DNA of 37,689 bases. Origin: CAYRGQ01 sp964444885. GTDB lineage: Bacteria > Bacteroidota > Bacteroidia > Sphingobacteriales > Sphingobacteriaceae. Positions 14,083-21,885 of the stretch are shown here, in pieces. The translations under genes and the position numbers were made by a program. Where the stretch lies: NCBI GenBank assembly GCA_964444885.1, contig CAYUIZ010000017.1, positions 1 to 37,689 of the forward strand, read 5' to 3'. Under the pieces are notes generated by a model that saw only the letters and a program-made list of their open reading frames with translations, made no database searches and was not told the DNA's origin. How positions within the stretch are numbered: the first letter of the stretch is position 1; each line of letters opens with the position of its first letter.

Positions 14083-16344
14083 ATGAGATACGTACACCTA
14101 GTTTTTCTTTGGCAAATCGTTAGTATACTGTTTTTTCTGCCGCGCTTGGTATTGGCCCAGTCGGAAATTTCCCTCATTCCCAAGCCCAACCAGATGACCG
14201 TAGCGGACGGGACGTACGTTATTCCCAGCATCACGGATGTGCACGTTTCGGAGGAATTTGTCGGCATGGCGGGAATTTTTGCGCAATTGCCCGGGGTAGA
14301 CTCGGTTAACGTCATACGTATCCGCAACATCAAGCGAATCCCCGACGAAGGCGTCCGGATTATTAAGGCCCACGCGGCGCACCCGGTAGCTCAGGGTGCT
14401 TATCGCCTGAAGATTGATTCCACCGGCATCCAGCTTGTCGGCCACGATGAGCAGGCCATTGTGAGCGGGTTTATGACGCTGTTGCAGTTGTCCTACCTGC
14501 AGGATTTTTATAATGTCATCCCACGAGTCACTATTGAAGACAAGCCAGCTTACGGCTACCGAGGAATGCATTTGGATGTATCCCGGCACTTCTTTCCCAT
14601 TTCTTTTCTAAAAAAATATATCGACCTAATGGCGATATACCAGTATAACCACTTCCATTGGCACTTGACAGACGATGGCGGCTGGCGTTTGCAAATCCAC
14701 CAATATCCCGAGTTAACCCAGCAAGCAGCCTGGCGCACGCACAATGCCTGGGCCGATTGGAAAGCCAATGGCCGCCGCTACGTGCAGGCGGGCCACCCCA
14801 ACGCGCACGGCGGCTATTACACCCAGCAAGAAGTGCGCGAACTGGTGGAATATGCGCAAGGAAAGGGCATTGCCATCATCCCTGAGATCGATATGCCAGG
14901 CCATTCCGACGCCGTATTGGCCGTGTATCCCGAATTGAGTTGCACAGGCCATGCCCATCACCATGCCGAGTTTTGCGCAGGCAATGAGCAAACCTATACG
15001 TTCCTTACCCATGTGCTTGACGAAGTAATCGAGCTTTTCCCTTCCCCCTATATCCACATCGGAGGCGACGAAGTGGACAAAGCCAGCTGGAAAGCCTGTA
15101 GCAAATGCCAGGCGCTGAAGGACTCGCTCGGACTGGAGGACGAAGCACAGTTGCAAAGCCACTTCATCAAGCGCATAGACGCGCATCTCAAATCCAAAGG
15201 GAGAAAGTTGATCGGCTGGGACGAGATCATGGAGGGTGGCTTGCCCGAAGGCGCTACCGTGATGAGCTGGCGGGGGCAAACCCAAGGCGCGGACGCGGCT
15301 AGCGCGGGGCACAATGTGATCATGACGCCACAATCCCACCTGTACTTTGATCATTACCAAAGCGATCCGCGCACGCAGCCTCACGCCATCGGCGGGTTTA
15401 CGACGCTGGAGCAGGTTTATGCATACAACCCACGGGCGGGAGTAGCCGGCGACAAGGCGCAGCATGTGTTGGGCGCGCAGGGCAACGTGTGGACGGAATA
15501 CATGCCAACGTCGGCGCAAGTGGAATACATGGCCTTCCCCCGGGCGCTCGCCTTGTCTGAAGTATTGTGGACCAATGGGGATAAGAAGGATTTTGAAGAT
15601 TTCCGAACCCGTTTGCAGGCGCATTACCGGTTGTTGCAGCGCCTGAACGTAAATTATTACCGGCCTTCGTTTGATGCACGGATCCGTGTACAGTACAATC
15701 CGAAAAGCCATAGTAATACCGTTTCCATCGTGTCTGAGCAGTATGTACCCAGCATCCGTTATACGGTAGACGGCACCAACCCGACGGCAACCTCTCCGCT
15801 ATACAGCAAGTCTTTTGATCTGGCCACCAGCACGGTCATCAAAGCAGCCCATTTTATGGATTCGGTGCAGGTGGGGCCTATCGATTCCGCCATCGTAGAC
15901 CTCCACAAAGCAATCGGCAAGAAGGTGACATACCACACGCCGTGGGACACGTATGCAGCCCAGTCGGAAGCGACGTTGACCAACGGGCAAAAAGGAGGCT
16001 TGCGCTATGGCGACGGGCAATGGCAAGGGTTTCTGGGCGATTTTGACGTTGTCATCGACTTTGAAAGGCGTGAGCAGATCAGCCAGGTGGCCATTCGTTT
16101 TTTGCAAGAAGCCGGCTCCGGCACCTTTTTGCCCGAAGGAGTCAAAATCTTATTATCGGACAATGGTACCAACTTCCGGGAGGTAGCCACCATCGGGCAC
16201 CATATTTCGCCCGACGATGCGCCGTTGGTCTTCCACCGGTTTGAGGAAACGTTCGATGCGCCCGTTGCCGCGCGTTATTTGCGGATTACTGCGCCGCGTG
16301 CCCGTCCCGGCTTCCTGTTTGCGGACGAGGTCGTGGTGTACTAG
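14083..16344 (+). CDS. Secreted beta-N-acetylhexosaminidase, GH20, with C-terminal accessory domains
   Basis: Removes terminal GlcNAc/GalNAc from glycans in the periplasm or at the cell surface. A signal peptide occupies about residues 1-25 (hydrophobic core ending LVLAQ). The GH20 N-terminal alpha/beta domain spans about 28-150. The catalytic barrel begins near GYRGMHLDVSRHF (158-170) and contains HWHLTDDGGWRLQIH (193-207) and the catalytic pair D329-E330 in HIGGDEVD. Past about 510 there is a chitobiase C-terminal-like segment (RYTVDGTNPTATSPLYSK) and then a discoidin-like domain (about 615-753). The total of 753 residues is normal for this multidomain form. No SusC/SusD pair or lipobox accompanies it, so it is not part of a visible polysaccharide utilisation locus. 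It is transcribed away from lipA. Confidence 0.95.
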   Translation: MRYVHLVFLWQIVSILFFLPRLVLAQSEISLIPKPNQMTVADGTYVIPSITDVHVSEEFVGMAGIFAQLPGVDSVNVIRIRNIKRIPDEGVRIIKAHAAHPVAQGAYRLKIDSTGIQLVGHDEQAIVSGFMTLLQLSYLQDFYNVIPRVTIEDKPAYGYRGMHLDVSRHFFPISFLKKYIDLMAIYQYNHFHWHLTDDGGWRLQIHQYPELTQQAAWRTHNAWADWKANGRRYVQAGHPNAHGGYYTQQEVRELVEYAQGKGIAIIPEIDMPGHSDAVLAVYPELSCTGHAHHHAEFCAGNEQTYTFLTHVLDEVIELFPSPYIHIGGDEVDKASWKACSKCQALKDSLGLEDEAQLQSHFIKRIDAHLKSKGRKLIGWDEIMEGGLPEGATVMSWRGQTQGADAASAGHNVIMTPQSHLYFDHYQSDPRTQPHAIGGFTTLEQVYAYNPRAGVAGDKAQHVLGAQGNVWTEYMPTSAQVEYMAFPRALALSEVLWTNGDKKDFEDFRTRLQAHYRLLQRLNVNYYRPSFDARIRVQYNPKSHSNTVSIVSEQYVPSIRYTVDGTNPTATSPLYSKSFDLATSTVIKAAHFMDSVQVGPIDSAIVDLHKAIGKKVTYHTPWDTYAAQSEATLTNGQKGGLRYGDGQWQGFLGDFDVVIDFERREQISQVAIRFLQEAGSGTFLPEGVKILLSDNGTNFREVATIGHHISPDDAPLVFHRFEETFDAPVAARYLRITAPRARPGFLFADEVVVY

Positions 16345-16369
16345 CCCTGTTGCCGATTTGGGGTAGGCG

Positions 16370-17326
16370 CTAAAAGATCTGGCTGGCGATTTGTTTTGTC
16401 GGCCCTGGGCTGCCCATCGTGTAGAAGTGCAGCACGGGTGCGCCCATCTCCATCAGTTCCTTGCATTGCTGTACCATCCACTCGATGCCCACCTGCTTCA
16501 CAGCTTCGGAAGACGTACAGGCTGACACGGCTTCGCTCAGCTCCAGGGGGATGTCAATGTGAAATATTTTAGGCAGTGAAATAAGCTGCCGCGCCGAGGT
16601 GATCGGCTTCAGGCCAGGAATAATGGGCACGTTGATGCCGTTTGCCCGGCATTGCTCGACGAATGCCTTGTATTTGCTGTTGTCAAAAAACATCTGCGTG
16701 ACAATGAAGTCGGCGCCCATGTCGATTTTTTTCTTCAAGTATTTGAAGTCGGTTTGGAAGTTCGGGCTTTCGAAATGCTTCTCCGGATAGCCCGCCACAC
16801 CGATACAGAAGTCCGTTTTCGCACAGCTTTCGGTGTCTTCGTGCAGGTACTGTCCGTTGTTCATGTCCTTGACGTGTGCCAGCAGGTCCGTCGCATACGT
16901 GTGGCCGCCGGGCGTGGGCACAAAGTCGGCATCGGCTTTCCGGGCATCCCCGCGGAGGGCCAGCACGTTGTCGATGCCGAGGAAGTTAAGGTCGATCAAT
17001 GCGTTCTCGGTTTCCTCTTTCGTAAACCCCCCGCAAATGAGATGCGGTACCGCGTCTACCTTGTACTTGTTCATAATCGCGGCGCAGATCGCGACCGTAC
17101 CAGGCCGCTTGCGATAGGCCACGCGCTCCAGCAGGCCATTGGGGCGTTGCTTGTAGATGTAGTCCTCCCGGTGATAGGTCACGTCGATAAAGGGTGGCTG
17201 AAACTCCATGAGCGCATCGATGGTGCTGTAGATGTTGTCGATGCTTTGCCCCTTGACAGGGGGCAGCAGTTCAAAGGAAAATAAGGTCTTGCCGTTCGCA
17301 CGCCGGATATGTTCGGTAATTTTCAT
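16370..17326 (-). CDS. metF: 5,10-methylenetetrahydrofolate reductase
   Basis: FAD enzyme that reduces methylene-THF to methyl-THF, the methyl donor for methionine synthesis. The 318 residues form the single catalytic barrel typical of bacterial MetF. The sequence FSFELLPP (16-23) contains the conserved active-site glutamate E19; IDVTYHRED, LALRGDARK and FIVTQMFFDN are further family blocks. The ATG at 17326 is preceded by a leader of about 165 bases that folds as a SAM-I riboswitch, giving repression by S-adenosylmethionine. Its stop is 25 bases from the end of the convergent GH20 gene. The methionine synthase partner is not in the window. Confidence 0.96.
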   Translation of the reverse strand: MKITEHIRRANGKTLFSFELLPPVKGQSIDNIYSTIDALMEFQPPFIDVTYHREDYIYKQRPNGLLERVAYRKRPGTVAICAAIMNKYKVDAVPHLICGGFTKEETENALIDLNFLGIDNVLALRGDARKADADFVPTPGGHTYATDLLAHVKDMNNGQYLHEDTESCAKTDFCIGVAGYPEKHFESPNFQTDFKYLKKKIDMGADFIVTQMFFDNSKYKAFVEQCRANGINVPIIPGLKPITSARQLISLPKIFHIDIPLELSEAVSACTSSEAVKQVGIEWMVQQCKELMEMGAPVLHFYTMGSPGPTKQIASQIF

Positions 17327-17388
17327 CGTTCTTTTCTCGTAAGGTCACTTGATTGAGGGGCGGGGAAGGGCAGGCGAAGGCCGTTCGG

Positions 17389-17491
17389 ACTTATCTTTTC
17401 CGCCTGCTGGCGGATAGAACGTAGCACCTTGTCAGTCGGACAGGTTGCTAAGGCTTCTTCGGGTCTACTCCCTCTGCCTTTCTCAATAAGC
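17389..17491 (-). promoter_or_regulatory. SAM-I (S-box) riboswitch in the metF leader
   Basis: On the minus strand the leader reads like the S-box aptamer in order. P1 5' arm CTTATTGAG (17490-17482) pairs with AGATAAG (17396-17390). Then come AGAGGGA, GACCCGAAGAAGCC and TAGCAACC, equivalent to the conserved GAGGGA, CCCGATGAAACC and GGCAACC blocks. ACAAGGTGCTA matches the highly conserved AAGGTGCTA. A stable variable P4-type hairpin, TCCGCCagcaGGCGGA, lies just before the closing P1 arm. All key blocks are in the right order and spacing. No T-tract terminator follows, so control is more likely translational; the 60-base stretch to the ATG would be the expression platform. Confidence 0.9.
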
Positions 17492-17496
17492 GGACA

Positions 17497-17527
17497 CAAA
17501 TATCGATAATAGTTTAGTGATTTACAA
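17497..17527 (-). promoter_or_regulatory. Promoter of the metF riboswitch transcript
   Basis: On the minus strand GATATTTG (17504-17497), one mismatch from TAnnTTTG, sits 20 bases from a TTG (17527-17525). The predicted start, near 17491, is exactly where the riboswitch P1 helix begins. The TTG lies inside the left copy of the 55-base duplication. Confidence 0.5.
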
Positions 17528-17576
17528 GCATCGCGTTTTTAGGCCAGGGTCAACGCATTAAAATAGAAAAATGTCG
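17522..17576. repeat. Left copy of a 55-base exact duplication flanking the N gap
   Basis: These 55 bases (starting TTACAAGCATCGCG, ending AAAAATGTCG) recur without a mismatch at 17677-17731. The copy ends exactly at the first N. This pattern suggests overlapping contig ends rather than a genuine tandem repeat. Confidence 0.95.
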
Positions 17577-17676
17577 NNNNNNNNNNNNNNNNNNNNNNNN
17601 NNNNNNNNNNNNNNNNNNNNNNNNNNNNNNNNNNNNNNNNNNNNNNNNNNNNNNNNNNNNNNNNNNNNNNNNNNNN
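17577..17676. other. Assembly gap of exactly 100 N
   Basis: A run of 100 N, a conventional placeholder for a gap of unknown length. It lies in the 528-base intergenic interval between metF (ends 17326) and the methyltransferase stop (17855). Identical 55-base flanks suggest the real gap may be zero or negative. Confidence 0.98.
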
Positions 17677-17731
17677 TTACAAGCATCGCGTTTTTAGGCC
17701 AGGGTCAACGCATTAAAATAGAAAAATGTCG
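17677..17731. repeat. Right copy of the 55-base duplication
   Basis: Identical to 17522-17576 and starting on the first base after the N run. It continues directly into the palindromic repeat region beginning GTCATCGCGAGC. Confidence 0.95.
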
Positions 17732-17845
17732 TCATCGCGAGCTAGCGCGTCAGGAAGCGGGTTGGAGCGAAGCCTGCCTGGCCGGTCGGCAGGCTTCGGC
17801 TCACACGGCCCAACATAGTCTCGCCTGCCTGCAGGCAGGCAACAC
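17731..17845. repeat. Palindrome-rich intergenic repeat (GTCATCGCGAGC type)
   Basis: The block opens with GTCATCGCGAGC, close to the GTCATTGCGAGC interspersed repeats I know from many bacterial genomes. It contains an 11-bp perfect inverted repeat, CGAAGCCTGCC (17768-17778) with GGCAGGCTTCG (17788-17798), and an 18-bp perfect palindrome, GCCTGCCTGCAGGCAGGC (17823-17840). No coding frame is supported here. Such multi-copy sequence would explain why the assembly broke next to it. Confidence 0.7.
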
Positions 17846-17854
17846 CGATTATTT

Positions 17855-18535
17855 TTAAATGTGTTGGCCCCGGTTTTTAGCCACCCCGGCCCGGATAATG
17901 ATCTCCTCGCGCATCAGCACCTGCCCTGCGTGTCCGCTGGTTTCGTGGGTTCCGACCGCTACCTGGTCGATGATGAAGCCGTTTTCCTCCAATAACTGCC
18001 TGGCCTCTTCTTCCGAATACAGCTGGAATCCGTAGGGAGAGAACGGCATTTTTTCCATGAACGCCTTGCTGGCGATGGCGAGGCAGCATATGCCCGCCGG
18101 GCGGAGTACCCGACGGATTTCGGATAGTTGCTGCTTCGGGTTTTTCCAGAAATACAGGGTGTTGACTGTCATTACCTTGTCGAATGCCTCGGCGGGGAAG
18201 GGTAGATTTTCGCCGTCGACTACCCTAAAATCCAGTATGCCGGCATCGATCGCGTGGCGATGCATGCGCGAGGCCTCCTCCACCATCGTTTCGGAAATAT
18301 CAGCTCCGGTGTACCGCACATCCCGGGCTTTTGCGGTGGCGTAGGTTGCCAACGCGCCGTTGCCCGGCCCGATTTCCAAAATCGCATCACCATCGGCGAT
18401 GCCAAGCAGGTCGATGGTGCGACGGGTCATGCCGCCGTTGCTCCGGTTCATATTTTGGGCTACGGCGATGCCCGTATCGCCACGGGGATGAGCCAGGTGC
18501 GCGGCCACCTCCTTGAAATCGAGCGGCCTGTCCAT
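17855..18535 (-). CDS. Class I SAM-dependent methyltransferase
   Basis: A 226-residue Rossmann-fold methyltransferase of the UbiE/Methyltransf_11 type. Motif I is ILEIGPGNG (52-60), followed by the acidic GADISETMVEEA that contacts the ribose of SAM. The region FRVVDGENLPFPAEAFDKV and then IRRVLRPAG are the later motifs of this class. The N-terminal stretch (about 1-40) with AVAQNMNRSNGGMTRRTIDLL suggests small-molecule rather than RNA substrates, but the substrate is unknown. The ATG at 18535 is 3 bases after the stop of the DoxX-like gene, so the two form an operon. Downstream lies the palindromic repeat region. Confidence 0.88.
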   Translation of the reverse strand: MDRPLDFKEVAAHLAHPRGDTGIAVAQNMNRSNGGMTRRTIDLLGIADGDAILEIGPGNGALATYATAKARDVRYTGADISETMVEEASRMHRHAIDAGILDFRVVDGENLPFPAEAFDKVMTVNTLYFWKNPKQQLSEIRRVLRPAGICCLAIASKAFMEKMPFSPYGFQLYSEEEARQLLEENGFIIDQVAVGTHETSGHAGQVLMREEIIIRAGVAKNRGQHI

Positions 18536-18538
18536 AGG

Positions 18539-18949
18539 TTATCGCTTGTCAAGGCTGTATCTGCCCGGCCCCAGAAGCGCCAGCCCGAGGAACACAACGC
18601 CGACCTCAATCGGGTGTGCGGCACCAAATAACCCGGCTCCAGTGGCTGATTGGAACATGGCGGCTACCAGCATGATGAAGGCCAGGACCAGTGCGGTGGG
18701 TCGAAACAGTAATCCCAAGGCGATGAAAAAGCCACCGATAATCTCGGCGAGTGCGGCGGCGAGGCCCCAATACATGGCGAGGAAGTCCAGCCCTATATTG
18801 GCCATGGCACTGCCCACGGCTTCCCAGCGCTCTGGTCCGCCTTTGAGTTTGGGCCAGCCGTGCACAATGATAAACATGATGCCCAGACCTAGCCGGATAA
18901 TCAGCAAGCCCGTATTTTTAAATTTTCCTAATCCTGCTAATGCCGCCAT
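18539..18949 (-). CDS. DoxX-family small membrane protein
   Basis: A 136-residue inner-membrane protein with about four predicted transmembrane helices: TGLLIIRLGLGIMFIIVHG (about 13-31), GLDFLAMYWGLAAALAEIIGG, LLFRPTALVLAFIMLVAA, and VGVVFLGLALLGPG. The early RLGLGIMFIIVHGWPKLKGG is the typical DoxX opening helix, including the His-Gly pair and the following lysine-rich loop. DoxX proteins are linked to redox stress or serve as subunits of quinone-dependent oxidases, but most family members are uncharacterised. It is the promoter-proximal gene of the pair with the methyltransferase. No TAnnTTTG box was found upstream on the minus strand. Confidence 0.85.
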   Translation of the reverse strand: MAALAGLGKFKNTGLLIIRLGLGIMFIIVHGWPKLKGGPERWEAVGSAMANIGLDFLAMYWGLAAALAEIIGGFFIALGLLFRPTALVLAFIMLVAAMFQSATGAGLFGAAHPIEVGVVFLGLALLGPGRYSLDKR

Positions 18950-19046
18950 AACGATTCATTGACTCAAGTGGTGCCCGAGCCCCCTGTCTTCTCCAACGTT
19001 GGAAGCGAAAAAACACGGGCGCTCAAAAATTTCCCCCAAATTGGTT

Positions 19047-19054
19047 TATCTTTG
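19047..19054 (+). promoter_or_regulatory. -7 promoter element (TATCTTTG) for metG
   Basis: TATCTTTG matches TAnnTTTG and lies 62 bases before the TTG start at 19117. It implies a leader of roughly 57 bases. Confidence 0.55.
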
Positions 19055-19116
19055 GCAAAAATGCAAGCGACGGGACATTTTCCCGTTAATAAACTCAGAT
19101 ACATACCACGAATATT

Positions 19117-21186
19117 TTGGACACGACTGCTTTCAAACGATATACGATCACTTCCGCGCTTCCTTATGCGAACGGCCCCTTGCACATTGGCCATCTCGCC
19201 GGGGCTTACATCCCGGCGGATACATTTGTGCGCTATCTGCGGCTGATAAAAAAAGACGTGGTGTATGTGTGTGGGTCTGACGAGCACGGAGCAGCCATCA
19301 CCATAAAGGCCAAAACCGAAGGCACCACGCCCCGCGACATCATCGATAAATACCACGAGCGCATTAAAACCAGCTTTGAGGAGTTTGGGATATCCTTCGA
19401 TATCTACCACCGGACCTCAGAACAGATACACCACGAGCTGTCGCAGGATTTCTTCCTCAACCTGTACGAAAAAGGGGAGTTTATCGAGAAATTTTCGGAA
19501 CAATACTACGACGAGGAATACCAGCAGTTTCTAGCCGACCGCTATATCGTGGGCACGTGTCCGAATTGCAAAAGCGAAGGCGCATACGGCGACCAATGTG
19601 AAAAATGCGGTACGTCGCTCAGTCCGACGGACCTGATCAACCCCATGTCCACGCTTAGCGGCAAGGCGCCGGTCCTGCGCGAAACCAAGCATTGGTACCT
19701 GCCCCTCGACAAATACCAGCCTTGGCTGGAGCAATGGCTCATCGAAGGCAAGAAGAATACCCTGAAATCCAATGTGTTTGGACAATGCCGGTCTTGGCTT
19801 AAGTCGGGGTTGCAACCCCGCTCGATGACGCGTGATCTCGACTGGGGGGTTGACGTGCCCTTAGGCGAGGCCGAAGGCAAGAAACTGTATGTGTGGCTCG
19901 ATGCGCCCATCGGCTATATCTCGGCCACCAAGCAGTGGGCGCTGGATACGGGTAATGACTGGGAGAAATACTGGAAGAAGCACCAAGACCCCAAGGATGA
20001 CGCTTGTTTAATCCACTTCATTGGCAAGGACAACATCGTGTTCCACTGCATCATATTTCCCGCTATTCTGCATGCACATGGGGAGTATATCCTGCCGGAA
20101 AATATCCCCGCCAATGAATTTCTGAACTTAGAGGGCGACAAGCTGTCTACATCGCGCAACCATGCCGTGTGGCTGCACGAATACCTGGAGGAGTTCCCTG
20201 GTAAGCAGGACGAATTGCGCTATGTGCTGACGTCGATTCTGCCCGAAACCTCGGACAGCGAATTCACGTGGAAGGATTTTCAGGCTCGCATCAACAATGA
20301 GCTGGTCGCGATTTTTGGTAACTTTATAAATCGCGTCATGGTGCTGTCGCACAAGTACTTCGACGGCAAGGTTATGCCCGCGGAAAACCTCACGGATACG
20401 GATAAATTCATCTTTACGGAGCTGGCCCGTTATCCCAAGCATATTGCGGGTTCCATCGAGCAATACCGCTTCCGCGAAGCGTTGGCGCAGTTCATGAATG
20501 TGGCCCGCCTGGGCAATAAGTATCTGGCGGATGCGGAACCCTGGAAACTGATCAAAACCGACGAGGAGCGCGTAAAGACGGTACTCAACGTCTGCCTGCA
20601 AATTGCGGGAAACATCGCGTTGATGGCGCAGCCGTTCTTGCCGAACACGGCGAAGAAGCTAGCGGAAATGTTGCGGCTGGATACGGTGGACTGGGATTCG
20701 TTGGGCCGGAGCGAGTTGCTCGCCGTGGGCCATCAGCTGGGTGAAGCGCAACTACTTTTTGAGAAAATTACCGATGAGCAGGTTGCCCAGCAATTGGAGA
20801 AACTGTCTCAAGCCAAGGCTGCGGCAACGAAGCCCGCAGCATCCTTGGCACCGGCCAAGGAGTCTGTCTCGTTTGACGACTTCGTTAAGCTGGATATACG
20901 CACTGGAATCATTCTGGAGGCAGAGAAGGTGGCCAAAACCAAGAAGCTGCTGAAGCTGAAAATTGATACGGGTATCGACCAGCGTACGGTCGTGTCGGGC
21001 ATCGCCGAATATTTTGCCCCCGAGGATATTGTTGGCAGGCAGGTGTCTATCTTGGTCAACCTAGAACCGCGCGAAATCCGTGGGATTCCCTCGCAAGGGA
21101 TGATCCTGATGAGCGAAGATGCAGACGGACGGTTGGACTTCGTAGCGCCGCAAACCCCCTTCGGACCCGGCAGCGTAATACGGTAG
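19117..21186 (+). CDS. metG: Methionyl-tRNA synthetase with C-terminal tRNA-binding domain
   Basis: Charges tRNA-Met with methionine. The 689 residues show the class I HIGH motif (23-26) and the KMSKS equivalent KLSTS (342-346). One zinc-type knuckle has cysteines C148, C151, C161 and C164. The anticodon-binding helical domain spans about 390-560. An Ala/Lys/Pro-rich linker then leads to an OB-fold tRNA-binding domain (about 582-689), beginning SFDDFVKLDIRTG, which mediates dimerisation in MetRS of this type. The start is a TTG at 19117; the only upstream ATG (19061) is in another frame. A promoter lies at 19047-19054. The gene ends 11 bases from the convergent mnhG stop. Confidence 0.97.
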   Translation: MDTTAFKRYTITSALPYANGPLHIGHLAGAYIPADTFVRYLRLIKKDVVYVCGSDEHGAAITIKAKTEGTTPRDIIDKYHERIKTSFEEFGISFDIYHRTSEQIHHELSQDFFLNLYEKGEFIEKFSEQYYDEEYQQFLADRYIVGTCPNCKSEGAYGDQCEKCGTSLSPTDLINPMSTLSGKAPVLRETKHWYLPLDKYQPWLEQWLIEGKKNTLKSNVFGQCRSWLKSGLQPRSMTRDLDWGVDVPLGEAEGKKLYVWLDAPIGYISATKQWALDTGNDWEKYWKKHQDPKDDACLIHFIGKDNIVFHCIIFPAILHAHGEYILPENIPANEFLNLEGDKLSTSRNHAVWLHEYLEEFPGKQDELRYVLTSILPETSDSEFTWKDFQARINNELVAIFGNFINRVMVLSHKYFDGKVMPAENLTDTDKFIFTELARYPKHIAGSIEQYRFREALAQFMNVARLGNKYLADAEPWKLIKTDEERVKTVLNVCLQIAGNIALMAQPFLPNTAKKLAEMLRLDTVDWDSLGRSELLAVGHQLGEAQLLFEKITDEQVAQQLEKLSQAKAAATKPAASLAPAKESVSFDDFVKLDIRTGIILEAEKVAKTKKLLKLKIDTGIDQRTVVSGIAEYFAPEDIVGRQVSILVNLEPREIRGIPSQGMILMSEDADGRLDFVAPQTPFGPGSVIR

Positions 21187-21197
21187 GCGCTGTCTGG

Positions 21198-21617
21198 TCA
21201 GCTTTGGGACGGTGCGGGTGGTACGTCAGCTGCCGGCGTTCCTTCGTCGGCGGCCGTATCGGGCCGGTCGCTGTGCAACACGTGTGTGTCTTCATCATAC
21301 ATGCCCTCAATTTCGTCCAATACGGTGCCTTTCCATTTCGGGGTGCCGATCAGGTAGGCCGAACGTGCAATCAGGTGGGCCGCTACGGGAGCTGTCAGAA
21401 TCAGGAAGAAAACAATCGCAAGCGCTTTGGTGGTCACTGACACCTGGGGGAAAACGATGGCGCAACAGGTAAGCATAAACCCATTGCCCAGCGTAGCCGC
21501 CTTGACGGTCACTGACAGCCGCAGGTAGAAATCGGGCATCCGCACGATGCCAATGGATGCGATCAGTATGAATACCGCCCCGATGGTGCAGAGGACGGCT
21601 ACGAGAATGTTAATCAT
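21198..21617 (-). CDS. mnhG: Mrp Na+/H+ antiporter subunit G
   Basis: Small membrane subunit of the heteromeric Mrp antiporter. Of 139 residues, the first 95 or so carry three transmembrane helices, with the family pattern RMPDFYLRLSVTVKAATLG (26-44) between the first two. The remaining C-terminal tail is acidic and proline-rich and is longer than in many MnhG proteins. It overlaps the end of mnhF by 8 bases, so translation is coupled. It is the last gene of the operon. The convergent metG ends 11 bases away and no clear terminator stem is visible between them. Confidence 0.92.
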   Translation of the reverse strand: MINILVAVLCTIGAVFILIASIGIVRMPDFYLRLSVTVKAATLGNGFMLTCCAIVFPQVSVTTKALAIVFFLILTAPVAAHLIARSAYLIGTPKWKGTVLDEIEGMYDEDTHVLHSDRPDTAADEGTPAADVPPAPSQS

Positions 21618-21885
21618 CTTTTTCTTTCCTTTCTAAATAATACGAGAAGGCAATCGTCCCTAAAAACGCGATGAGTGCTAATATAAGCGCCACATCCAGG
21701 AAGGTGAATTGCTGCGTGCTGATGGAATACACCGTGATGATGCCGATACCGATGGTAATCAGCAGGTCGAGTGCGATGACCCGGTCGACGACTTGCGGCC
21801 CCTTGTATAGGCGGATAAAGACAAGCACGAGCGATACCAGCAAAATCGGTAAAATAACGAAATCAATATATTGGCTCAGTGTCAT
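21610..21885 (-). CDS. mnhF: Mrp Na+/H+ antiporter subunit F
   Basis: A 91-residue membrane protein with three predicted helices (about 8-26, 38-57, 64-83). The hallmark YKGPQVVDRVIALDLLITIGIG (about 28-49) identifies MnhF/MrpF. The C-terminus ends in a charged LERKEKDD. It overlaps mnhE by four bases (ATGA type) and mnhG by eight, consistent with the invariant order of Mrp operons. MnhF is one of the small subunits needed for assembly of the whole complex. Confidence 0.93.
   Translation of the reverse strand: MTLSQYIDFVILPILLVSLVLVFIRLYKGPQVVDRVIALDLLITIGIGIITVYSISTQQFTFLDVALILALIAFLGTIAFSYYLERKEKDD

Noticed and set aside
14713..15711. 332-residue minus-strand frame opposite the GH20 gene
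   Set aside because: Antisense to the catalytic domain of the hexosaminidase; no motif, no promoter, atypical composition.
17522..17731. Direct repeat flanking a mobile element insertion
   Set aside because: Target-site duplications are normally 2-14 bases; an exact 55-base match ending precisely at a 100-N run is better explained by contig overlap.
17571..17858. Open frame running through the N gap
   Set aside because: A third of it is undefined residues, and the rest is palindromic repeat DNA.
21187..21197. Terminator between convergent metG and mnhG
   Set aside because: Only 11 bases separate the stops, and I see no stem with a T-tract on either strand.
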